From Lentisphaera araneosa HTCC2155 (lineage in GTDB: Bacteria > Verrucomicrobiota > Lentisphaeria > Lentisphaerales > Lentisphaeraceae), in assembly GCF_000170755.1 (NCBI RefSeq), contig NZ_ABCK01000009.1, positions 1 to 64,000 of the forward strand: a stretch of 64,000 bases of DNA, written 5' to 3'. The notes below the pieces were generated by a model. The model had not been told where the DNA came from and made no database searches. It saw only the letters and a program-made list of their open reading frames with translations. The position numbers and the translations under genes were made by a program. Positions 56,175-64,000 of the stretch are shown here, one piece after another (within the stretch, counting starts at the first letter, position 1; the number at the start of each line of letters is the position of its first letter).

Positions 56175-58676
56175 CTAAATCCTGCGGAAGAGGGTGCTGA
56201 GGATGAGGCTGCAGATGGCCATGAGCGCAAAAATATTGAGGGCACTCTTTTGAGTTTTGATTTCTTTGCGCTCTTCGCTAATTTTTTCAAAGCTCTCGAG
56301 ACTATCAAAGATTTCTGGTTTCGTTGATGCGAGTAAATATTCTTTGGGGTAGGTACTGATTTTACTGATGGTTTTGAGTCGGTTATTGCTTTGATCGTGG
56401 AGGCGCAGAGTGAAGTTCTCGTCTGCGGGTTTCGCAAAGTTCGTATGGTAATAACCAAAGCCCACTTGCTGAATCGGAAGTTTTTGAACTTTGCCGTTAT
56501 TATCCATGAGGGTGGCATCCCAAGTAATATGATTTTCAGGCGTGCCATTTTCATTGCTGCGGTAAATCTGAATGTTCATTTCTTTATCATTGCCTTTGAG
56601 ATCCGTAATGAAGCCCTGGGCGGATTTATTGCGGACAATTGAGCGCACTACTTGAGCCCAAAACTTACCAAAGTCATTCCATTCTAACCATTCCCCAGCC
56701 CACAAATCCGTGGTGTCGGAAGTGAAGGCCACTGATTGACCCAAGCCATAACGGCCAGAAGCGAGCAGGGGGTCACCCGTTTCGGTAAGTAACTGCACCT
56801 GAGCACTAGCTTTGACCTTGGTCATGACGTAACCGAGGAGAAGTGGTGTTTCGTCTATATTAATGCCTTGGAGGTAATCTGAGTCATCAATTTTAATGGG
56901 TGCAAAGGGTTCCTCTTTAATGGCCGAGCGTGAGGCCTCCATAGTCTCCTTAGTGAAGATACGAGGCATTTCTTCGGCATTATTAGTGACGTAAGCTCGG
57001 CCATTGCCAATTTGTGCAATGGCAGCCATGAGATCGACCGCAGCGCCTTGTCCGAGGGAGACAGTTGAGATAGTTACGCCCATTTGAGCGAGTTCGGAAC
57101 TGATGCCTTCGAAGTCACCGCCTTGGCTCTGACCATCACTCAAGACAATCATGTGTTTGATTTTGGCACTAGCGATACCCAGCATATCACGGCCCATGAC
57201 CATGGCGGGATAGAGGTTTGTACCACCACCCGCACCGATGCCATCAATCTGAGAGAGTACCTCGCCTTTATTGGCAGCAGAAGTTAAGTCAGTCACGAGT
57301 TTGGCACTGCCATCAAAGGCAATGACCCCCACTTGATCTCGGCTTGAGAGCAGTTCAGCTGCGGCCTTTGAGGCTTCGCGAGCGAGGACAATTGGTTGAC
57401 CATTCATACTACCGGATTTATCGATGACGAGAACGAGTGCGAGTGAGGGCTGTTCTTTTTCTTTTTCGTAACGGGAAGTGACGGGGAGGACTTCTTCAAT
57501 GGGAGTTTTATAATAACCGCCTAGGCCAAAACTATTTTCTGAGCCAGTCATGATGAGTCCACCACCGAACTCAGTGACGTACTTGCGAACATTATCCATT
57601 TGTCTCGCACTCAAGTGAGTGGCTTCGATATCGGCAAACATAATGGCGTCAAATTCGTTGAGTTGCTGCAATGAGGCAGGCAGTCCGTATTTTCCGCGTA
57701 CATCCATGCTGATGCCCTGTTTTTCCAGAGCCTTTTTGAGCTCACGTAGCTTGGTGGGTTGATTGTGAAGAGCAAGGACTTTTGCCTCTCCCTGCATGAT
57801 CAGTGAACAACGAGCGATATTATTGATTGGGAAGTAATCTTTTGGGGCAGAGATTTCGGCTTCCCAAATGCCACTAGTGGTTTCGTTGCTAGTGACTTGG
57901 AAGTTGACTTTTTTGGGTAGGTCTTTCTCTAACTGAAGCTCAATGGCATGAACGATGATACCCTGTGAGACAAATTTGAGTTTGGCTTGCGTTGTGTAAT
58001 TACTCAAGACGGTCGCCGTCATTTTTACTACTTCGCCACGGTAAGCCACTGGGCTACTACTTTTGAGCTCGACTACCGAGACTTCTGGCTTTTGAATTTT
58101 CTTGAGTTCGTGAAAACTCATTTGTATGTCTTCTTGCTTGAGACTCTCGATGGAGGAGAGCAATTGCTCACCCGTTTCAATACCATCGGAAAAGAGGCAG
58201 AGTTTTTTGATTTTATTAGCGGGGTAGACCATCTTGACCACTTCGAGGGCAGAAGCAATGGAAGATTGACTGCGGAAAAGATCATCAGAGAATTTGCTAT
58301 CCCAATCCTTGAGAGTCTGCCTAAGCTCTTTTAAGGTGGTTTTTTGGACGCCATTCGCAAAGCTGTAGAGCGAATAAGAATCACTTGATTTTAGAGTGCT
58401 GATACTGGCTTCGATTTCATCGAGGGTTTCTTGAGCGTCAGCTAAATCAATAGACTGGGAGACATCCACAAGATAGACCGCGTGAAGATCTTCCGAAGAA
58501 CTGGAAAAGTAGGGATGACACAGGGCTAAAATGAGGCAAATGAGTGCAGTGATCCTAAAGAAATTGGCCGCGTGATGTTTCTTCTTGCTTCGAGTCACCA
58601 AGGTGGTGAAAATAAAGTAGGCGAGGGGGAGGAGGATTCCGAGCCAGAACAAGGGCGTGTAAGTCGTGAGAGTCAT
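56175..58676 (-). CDS. membrane protein with von Willebrand A and glutamine-amidotransferase-like domains
   Basis: The 833-residue protein has two N-terminal membrane helices (about 8-26 and 38-58), a first vWA-like domain (VYLVDVSQSIDLADA), an amidotransferase-like segment (GGGLIMTGSENSFGLGGYY) and a second vWA domain with a full MIDAS start (VIDKSGSMNG) at about 415. A C-terminal membrane helix closes it. It overlaps the upstream BatA-like gene by one base and is the last gene of the MoxR cluster. Role unknown. Confidence 0.87.
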   Translation of the reverse strand: MTLTTYTPLFWLGILLPLAYFIFTTLVTRSKKKHHAANFFRITALICLILALCHPYFSSSSEDLHAVYLVDVSQSIDLADAQETLDEIEASISTLKSSDSYSLYSFANGVQKTTLKELRQTLKDWDSKFSDDLFRSQSSIASALEVVKMVYPANKIKKLCLFSDGIETGEQLLSSIESLKQEDIQMSFHELKKIQKPEVSVVELKSSSPVAYRGEVVKMTATVLSNYTTQAKLKFVSQGIIVHAIELQLEKDLPKKVNFQVTSNETTSGIWEAEISAPKDYFPINNIARCSLIMQGEAKVLALHNQPTKLRELKKALEKQGISMDVRGKYGLPASLQQLNEFDAIMFADIEATHLSARQMDNVRKYVTEFGGGLIMTGSENSFGLGGYYKTPIEEVLPVTSRYEKEKEQPSLALVLVIDKSGSMNGQPIVLAREASKAAAELLSSRDQVGVIAFDGSAKLVTDLTSAANKGEVLSQIDGIGAGGGTNLYPAMVMGRDMLGIASAKIKHMIVLSDGQSQGGDFEGISSELAQMGVTISTVSLGQGAAVDLMAAIAQIGNGRAYVTNNAEEMPRIFTKETMEASRSAIKEEPFAPIKIDDSDYLQGINIDETPLLLGYVMTKVKASAQVQLLTETGDPLLASGRYGLGQSVAFTSDTTDLWAGEWLEWNDFGKFWAQVVRSIVRNKSAQGFITDLKGNDKEMNIQIYRSNENGTPENHITWDATLMDNNGKVQKLPIQQVGFGYYHTNFAKPADENFTLRLHDQSNNRLKTISKISTYPKEYLLASTKPEIFDSLESFEKISEERKEIKTQKSALNIFALMAICSLILSTLFRRI

Positions 58677-60427
58677 TAACCGAGCTTCCTTCTGTGGTAG
58701 AGCATGGCTTCGCAGGCGATGAGGATAAGCGCTACAATTAAGAGGGAGTCGCCGATGGGGAAACTCGAATTAATCGCTTTGGCATTTGATTTGCTGAGCT
58801 TATTAAAAATACTTGATTCAAATTTATTATTTAAAGAAACCGCAAATTGTTCTTCTTTGCCGGCTTTAGTGAATTGGTAGAAACCCACTTCATTGAGTTT
58901 TAGAAGTTTTTGCTCTGAGTCCAGTTCTCCACTGGGACCCTGTAAATTTTGTACTACGGGAAGCTCTAGGATATCACCTGTGAGATGATTAGATTTTTTC
59001 ATATCGTCTCGACCACTAAGGTCATAGGAGAGTGAGTAAACTAAGACGGGGAAATAGATGTTGAAGTAGAGTTGCGCTTTGGCGGGGTCCATGTTCACCA
59101 CAATGGCGTTGGTGCCCTCGACAGTAGTTTTGTAGAGCAGGGGAGTTTTATCTTCGTTTTCGACGAGGATGACGGAGTTCTTTGGAGCAGAGATTTCTTG
59201 GGCCCCATCAAAAGTCAGCGTATCGAGGGGACAAAACTTAATCGCGGGGTGCTCGGGCAAAAGAACTTTGGGTAAAGTATTGTCGAGGGGGCGGGGTTCG
59301 CCTTGCCAATAAGGGGAAGTTCCTTGAGGAGAAAAAATGATTTTATTGATTCCGGTATTTTCACCATTGGAGGAAATGCTGATTTCGGGAGATTGAGTCA
59401 CGGCTTTCATGGATTGACCGGCACTTTGAAAGGCGTCGACGCAGCGTTTGAAAAAGGCTTGATTTTGATCTAAGTCGAGTTGGATGCGCACGGGCGAAGG
59501 GGGATCTAATTGTGCGAAAGCTAGGTTATCAATGGCGAGGGCATCGCTAAGTTCATGTTTGAGAAACCAGGCGCCAGTGCCTTGATCCGAGAGGTCCATG
59601 ACTTTGGCCTCATTGAGGCCGGGCTCAACAGTGATGGGAATGATTTTGACGAGCTGATTAGGATCTTGATGGGCGAGGTGAAGTTCAATTTCTTGGATTT
59701 GATCGAAGCTACTCGTGACTTGAAAGAAGATCCCGAGCTTATTGTTTTCACCGGGTATTTGGCGGATATCAAAAGCGGTAATGCCGATGTTTTCACGGGG
59801 GCTACCCACTTTTACTAATTCGAGTTGATCAATTTTATCCGAACCTTGAAAGCAGGTGTCAGAAATGAAGATAAAACGCGAATTGGCAATAATGGATTTG
59901 TTTTTGGCAATGGCCTGGAGTTCTTGAGCATTTAGAGGGTTCTGACTTTGGCTGATGGCTTCAATGCCCTTAATCAGACTGCGGCGATTGCTGGTGGCAT
60001 CAACTTTGATTTGCAGTGAATTAGAAATGGAAGTAATTAGTGCAGTTTGCGAAGAAGAGAGACTTTTTACCATGTTGATGGCTTTTTCTTTGGCATCTTC
60101 TAAGCGACTTTTTCCTTCTTCGAGGCTGCCCATGCTAGCGCTATTGTCAATAATAATGACGAGGTTTTGGTCACTGTCATCAAGATTGAGGGAGGGTTGT
60201 GCCATGGCCAAGATGATTGCGGAAAACGCGAGAATGAGAATCAGTAGACTGATGAGATCTCGCATATTTTTAAATAAGCCATTTTGCTTTTTTTCTTCAA
60301 AGATCTGATTCCACAAAAAGAGGGCGGTCGTTGACTTCTTTTCGGGGCGAACTTTGAAAAAATAGAGTGCAATCAGGGGGATGAGTGATAAAAAAGCCCA
60401 GAGTGCCGCAGGGTTGAGAAAGGTCAT
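58676..60427 (-). CDS. BatA-like vWA membrane protein
   Basis: The 583-residue protein starts with the double-helix N-terminal domain of aerotolerance BatA (LNPAALWAFLSLIPLIALYFF and a second helix near 60-80), then a vWA domain with MIDAS DNSASMGS, and ends with a membrane helix (about 560-578). It overlaps the DUF58 gene by 4 bp. Confidence 0.88.
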   Translation of the reverse strand: MTFLNPAALWAFLSLIPLIALYFFKVRPEKKSTTALFLWNQIFEEKKQNGLFKNMRDLISLLILILAFSAIILAMAQPSLNLDDSDQNLVIIIDNSASMGSLEEGKSRLEDAKEKAINMVKSLSSSQTALITSISNSLQIKVDATSNRRSLIKGIEAISQSQNPLNAQELQAIAKNKSIIANSRFIFISDTCFQGSDKIDQLELVKVGSPRENIGITAFDIRQIPGENNKLGIFFQVTSSFDQIQEIELHLAHQDPNQLVKIIPITVEPGLNEAKVMDLSDQGTGAWFLKHELSDALAIDNLAFAQLDPPSPVRIQLDLDQNQAFFKRCVDAFQSAGQSMKAVTQSPEISISSNGENTGINKIIFSPQGTSPYWQGEPRPLDNTLPKVLLPEHPAIKFCPLDTLTFDGAQEISAPKNSVILVENEDKTPLLYKTTVEGTNAIVVNMDPAKAQLYFNIYFPVLVYSLSYDLSGRDDMKKSNHLTGDILELPVVQNLQGPSGELDSEQKLLKLNEVGFYQFTKAGKEEQFAVSLNNKFESSIFNKLSKSNAKAINSSFPIGDSLLIVALILIACEAMLYHRRKLG

Positions 60428-61290
60428 GCGACAAGGCCTCCACGGCGTAGGATACTCTGGATCACGGTTTCAAAAGGCGTTTCAGTGGTGGTTTGAATGA
60501 GGCCGATGCCCGATTTGGCACAATCGTTTTTGAGGGTTTCGTTCCACTCAGCCATGAGCTGATTAAATTTTGCGGCTTCCGCAGGGCTCACAGTCACTTT
60601 TTTCATGGCTTTGGTTTCGACACATTCTAGCTCGAGATCACCACGTAAATTGCAGTCGAGTTCACTGGGATCGAGAACTTGAATACAGAAGACATCATTT
60701 TTTGACCAACGTAGCAGGTCGAGAGCTTTTTTGTAACCATCTTCCACCAAGAAATCAGAGATGACTACACAGACTGCGGGGCGTTTGAGCTTGGCTTGTA
60801 GGGTTTTGATTGAAGTAAGAAACTTTGTGTCTTGACCAAAAAGAATGCTTTCTTCCAGACTATTGAGCATCGGGAAAATTTTGCTTTTACCATGACTAGG
60901 TTTGAGCACGGTTTGAAGTGAGTCCGCAATGCCATAAACCGTGAGGCGATCTGTATTGCTGAGAGCAATATAGGAGAGGGCGGCGGCGAGTTGCTTGGCG
61001 TAAAGTTGTTTTGATGCCATGGAATGACTGAGGTCGAGCAAAATATTGATTTGCACGTCTTCTTCGAGTTCAAAGAGTTTGATGACGAGCTGCTCGAGGC
61101 GCGCGGCAATATTCCAGTCAATATTCCTGAGGTCGTCGCCTTGACTATATTCTTGGTAATCGGCAAAGGTGGTTCCGCTACCCTTCTTATTACTTTTGCG
61201 GTCAGCTTTGAGTTCCCCATTGAGGACTTTGCGTGCCAAGAGGGCAAGCATCTCGAGGCGCTTGATGAACTGTGGATCGGTTAAAAGCAT
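60424..61290 (-). CDS. DUF58 domain protein
   Basis: The 288-residue protein has the family motif GSGTTFADYQEYSQGDDLR followed by IDWNIAA and a vWA-like segment (LLDLSHSM). DUF58 proteins work with MoxR ATPases. It lies 4 bp after moxR and overlaps the BatA-like gene by 4 bp, so the set is translationally coupled. Confidence 0.92.
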   Translation of the reverse strand: MLLTDPQFIKRLEMLALLARKVLNGELKADRKSNKKGSGTTFADYQEYSQGDDLRNIDWNIAARLEQLVIKLFELEEDVQINILLDLSHSMASKQLYAKQLAAALSYIALSNTDRLTVYGIADSLQTVLKPSHGKSKIFPMLNSLEESILFGQDTKFLTSIKTLQAKLKRPAVCVVISDFLVEDGYKKALDLLRWSKNDVFCIQVLDPSELDCNLRGDLELECVETKAMKKVTVSPAEAAKFNQLMAEWNETLKNDCAKSGIGLIQTTTETPFETVIQSILRRGGLVA

Positions 61291-61294
61291 CTGA

Positions 61295-62290
61295 TTATTT
61301 GAGTAATTCGATGATGTCTTTAATAATTTGTTCAGTTGTGATGCCTTCGGCCTCCCCTTCGAAGCTGAGCAACATACGGTGCCTCATTGCGGGGATCGCA
61401 ACGGCGTTGATGTCCTCTTTAGCCACGTGATAGCGACCAGAGATAAGGGCGTGAATGCGAGCGGCGAGTAAAATGGATTGGGCCGCACGAGGCGAAACGC
61501 CATAGCGGATGTACTGCTTAACTACATTAGGTGATTGGTCTTTCTCAGGGTGAGTCGAAATAGCGAGTTTGATTAGGTAGTTTTTGACGTCGTCGGCAAT
61601 GGGCACCTGGCAAGCCGTTTTGCCCATTTCGATAATGCGTTCGCCATTGGTGATGGGCTTAATTTCTGGACGTGTTAAACCCGTGGTACGATCGAGGATT
61701 GCAGAGAATTCATCGTGGTTGGGCATTTTGACATCGAGCTTAAAGAAAAAGCGGTCCAGCTGAGCTTCAGGAAGGGGGTAGGTGCCATCCATTTCGAGTG
61801 GGTTCTGAGTGGCCAAAACGAAGTAGGGTTTATCGAGGATATGAGTTTTGTTGGCAACGGTAACCGTTTTTTCCTGCATAGTTTCGAGTAGTGCCGACTG
61901 AGTCTTAGGCGTGGCACGGTTGATCTCGTCTGCCAAAAGGATATTGGTAAATACTGGACCTTTTTGGAATTCAAAAACTTTTTCGCCATCGCGTTCCACA
62001 AGAATATTGGTGCCGAGTATATCGGCGGGGAGCAAGTCAGGAGTGAATTGAATGCGTTTTGAGTCGAGGTGAATGGCTTTCGAAATCGTATTAACCAAGG
62101 CAGTTTTACCGAGGCCTGGAACACCCTCGAGAAGAACGTGACCCCCAGCAATAATCGAGATGAGGACGTGATTGACCACTTCTTCTTGACCAACAATGAA
62201 CTTGCCGATCTCTTCTTTGAGGGCAGTAAAAGTACTTCTAAATTCTGTTACCTCTTTCTCAACGGCCTCGTTTTCGTATGTGACTGACAT
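61295..62290 (-). CDS. MoxR family AAA+ ATPase
   Basis: The 331-residue protein has Walker A GVPGLGKTALV, Walker B ILLADEINRA, and the segment QNPLEMDGTYPLPEAQLDRF. MoxR ATPases act as chaperones for vWA-protein complexes; the DUF58 and vWA genes that follow fit this. It starts 8 bp after the upstream coiled-coil gene. Confidence 0.95.
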   Translation of the reverse strand: MSVTYENEAVEKEVTEFRSTFTALKEEIGKFIVGQEEVVNHVLISIIAGGHVLLEGVPGLGKTALVNTISKAIHLDSKRIQFTPDLLPADILGTNILVERDGEKVFEFQKGPVFTNILLADEINRATPKTQSALLETMQEKTVTVANKTHILDKPYFVLATQNPLEMDGTYPLPEAQLDRFFFKLDVKMPNHDEFSAILDRTTGLTRPEIKPITNGERIIEMGKTACQVPIADDVKNYLIKLAISTHPEKDQSPNVVKQYIRYGVSPRAAQSILLAARIHALISGRYHVAKEDINAVAIPAMRHRMLLSFEGEAEGITTEQIIKDIIELLK

Positions 62291-62298
62291 ATGCTCTC

Positions 62299-63840
62299 CT
62301 ATTCTTTATGAATTTTTTTAAAGTATTCTTTTACACCAGATTTCATGGCTTCAGGAACGTTTTCCTGTTCAATAAATGATTCCATTTGGCGCTTATATTC
62401 GATTTGACGATTGGAGCCTTCTCGTGAGCGAGAAACACCAGCGCCGCTACTTGCCTGTTCGATTTGCGTGAGTGAACTTCCCTCGCCCTGCTGACCCTTG
62501 AGTTGAGTGTCGTATGCGGCGTCAATTTTCTTCAATTCGGTATTTTTCGATTCCTGACTTCCGGTGCCGACTCCGGCGCCCTGTGCTAAAGATTGGAACT
62601 TTGACATGCCGTTGATTTTTGCTTGCGACATGGCTAAGGCTTGTTGCATTTTGTCGAGTTTTGAGAGGAAGAGGTTTTTGGTTTCATTTTCGTTGAGTTT
62701 ATCACAGAGTTGATAAACGGCATCTTTCATTTCGCCACTGCATTCTTTGGCTTCGCCCATCTTGCATTGCGAAGGGTTTTTGCAGATGTTATTGCAAAGC
62801 TTTTTACTGAGTTTGGCCATCTTGCTGATGTCTTGCTTCATTTGGCTATTGTTGGCCTTGAGATTCTCAGCGGCATTTTTCATTTTTTGGCTGAGATTTT
62901 TCATTTCATTGGCGAGATCTTGAGCTTCTTGAGAAGCCTGTTTTTGGGAGGCGTCTTTCAGAGCTTCTTGGAGCTTTTTCATTTTGTCTTTGAGTTCTTT
63001 CGCGGCATCTTTGTATTGCTTCTGGGCGAGCATTTTCCCCATCTTATTGGTGGCGCGATTTTTCTCGAGCTCACGTGAGATCTCGTCGAGGAGTTTTTTG
63101 TCGTGCTTGAGATTCATTTTGTCGCTCATGGAAGAGATTTCTTTTTCGAGCTTTGCATACTGACGTAGGGCATCGACTTTATTCTCGCTGGCCTCAATAT
63201 TTTTCAGTACTTGCTTGATTTTACTCGACTTAAAGAGTTCTCGTTCTTCCTCGGTCATTTTTTCTTCGAGTTCATCAATTGTTTTTTCGAGTTCCTTTTT
63301 ATTCTCAGTACTCGTTTTGAGGGTCGCTTGAGCTAAAGCTCGCTGGTTTTTGACTTCATCGGAATCATCAAAGGAGCACAGTACGAGTGTGGCTAAAGTG
63401 AATAAGATAGCAAGGCCTAGACTTTTTTTAGGGAGTACAATAGGAATCTGCGCGACTTTTTGTTGCTGACATAAATCTGAGGTTTGCTTGAGTTGTAAGT
63501 CGTAAAATTGTTTTTGAGTTTCATCGCTTTCGGGGCGCTGATGAAAATCTAAATGTGAAATGAGTGAGTTTTTGAGCTTAAAAAATGCATCGGCGAATTT
63601 TGCCGCATCAGCTTTTGTCGGAGCTTTTGTAAAAATCCCAATTAAGTACCCCAGTACAGCTAGCACGATAGGGTAGAGCAAGAGGCTCGTTTCGACTCGG
63701 TGGCCTTGAAGATAAAAAGAACTTGCAATGATTAAACAAATGAGGCTCAAGATTAAGCAAAAAGGGCCGAGCAAAGCGACAAAGCGAGCTTTGAGTAGCC
63801 TAGCTTTAACTCGGTCTAAAAAACTGTTGATCTCATTCAT
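62299..63840 (-). CDS. membrane-anchored coiled-coil protein
   Basis: The 513-residue protein has two N-terminal membrane helices (about 18-45 and 52-70) and a third hydrophobic segment (about 146-162), then long charged coiled coils (about 180-410) rich in Lys, Glu and Ala. A short Cys cluster (CNNICKNPSQCKMGEAKEC) sits within. No enzyme motif is seen. It is the first complete gene of the MoxR cluster in the window and probably part of that machine. Confidence 0.8.
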   Translation of the reverse strand: MNEINSFLDRVKARLLKARFVALLGPFCLILSLICLIIASSFYLQGHRVETSLLLYPIVLAVLGYLIGIFTKAPTKADAAKFADAFFKLKNSLISHLDFHQRPESDETQKQFYDLQLKQTSDLCQQQKVAQIPIVLPKKSLGLAILFTLATLVLCSFDDSDEVKNQRALAQATLKTSTENKKELEKTIDELEEKMTEEERELFKSSKIKQVLKNIEASENKVDALRQYAKLEKEISSMSDKMNLKHDKKLLDEISRELEKNRATNKMGKMLAQKQYKDAAKELKDKMKKLQEALKDASQKQASQEAQDLANEMKNLSQKMKNAAENLKANNSQMKQDISKMAKLSKKLCNNICKNPSQCKMGEAKECSGEMKDAVYQLCDKLNENETKNLFLSKLDKMQQALAMSQAKINGMSKFQSLAQGAGVGTGSQESKNTELKKIDAAYDTQLKGQQGEGSSLTQIEQASSGAGVSRSREGSNRQIEYKRQMESFIEQENVPEAMKSGVKEYFKKIHKE

Positions 63841-63852
63841 AGAATGTCTCCA

Positions 63853-64000
63853 TCACTTAAGCTTGAGCCTTTTTTTCACTTTGTCAATTTCCTTAATCCG
63901 TTTCTTGAACATGAGCTTGCATTCTGGGGACTCAAGAACCTTAATTTGTGCCTCTTTTAAATTTTCTTTGCCAATACCATCATCCCATTTAGGAAGAGAG
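63853..64000 (-). CDS. partial hypothetical protein, C-terminal end
   Basis: The minus strand is open from the window edge to a TGA at 63853-63855. The last 48 residues are basic and helical (ending KVKKRLKLK). The spacing of 12 bp to the next start supports a common transcript with the MoxR cluster. The rest lies outside the window. Confidence 0.65.
   Translation of the reverse strand, partial: SLPKWDDGIGKENLKEAQIKVLESPECKLMFKKRIKEIDKVKKRLKLK

Overview
The window is chromosomal DNA from a marine bacterium of the PVC superphylum, most likely a Lentisphaera-type organism (Lentisphaerota). This assignment is inferred from gene content, not from a database match. The indicators are three pseudopilins of the H-X9-DG type, a paired DUF1592-type cytochrome and DUF1552 protein, sulfatases mixed with glycoside hydrolases, a Ser/Thr kinase with TPR and leucine-rich repeats, a MoxR/DUF58/BatA-type cluster, and a GxxExxY gene set among CACAGAG repeats. 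LpxD and OmpH/Skp show a Gram-negative envelope.

Layout. Bases 1-4134 hold the end of a GspE/PilB-type ATPase, queC, two identical tRNA-His genes, a MerR-HTH/receiver protein, an ABC-F ATPase and tRNA-Leu(UAA). Bases 4168-11286 are a minus-strand polysaccharide cluster: sulfatase, GH16 lipoprotein, GH2 beta-galactosidase, second sulfatase. A sigma factor and a convergent receptor-like Ser/Thr kinase follow, then a flavodoxin. Bases 14876-23627 form a long minus-strand housekeeping run: STAS protein, ompH, lpxD, CPBP protease, comF, accD, SRP RNA, dnaX, recR, pyrE. Bases 23761-29904 hold an unknown small protein, a very large DHH/DHHA2 pyrophosphatase-like protein, a fused MurU-AmgK-like protein and a cytosolic 5'-nucleotidase. 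Next come three pseudopilins, a HAD hydrolase and the DUF1592/DUF1552 pair.

Bases 36665-39606 hold a PfaD-family gene split by an IS4-family element with an 11-bp target duplication. An octaheme TPR lipoprotein follows, then an nrdA-nrdB-ferredoxin operon preceded by two NrdR-type boxes spaced 31 bp apart. After these lie an M16 (PreP-like) peptidase, cysDN, a zinc-ribbon pseudokinase, a Cys-rich small protein, a repeat-rich stretch, a rhomboid-like protease and the GxxExxY gene. The window ends with the minus-strand MoxR / DUF58 / VWA / VWA operon.

The observations most worth following are these: an A10 run in dnaX placed exactly where a short gamma-like subunit would end; the reconstructable IS insertion in the PfaD-family gene; the 864-residue DHH/DHHA2 protein; the single-chain MurU-AmgK fusion; two kinase-fold proteins lacking canonical catalytic residues; and the inverted CACAGAG repeats around the GxxExxY gene. 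No CRISPR array, prophage or integron was seen.
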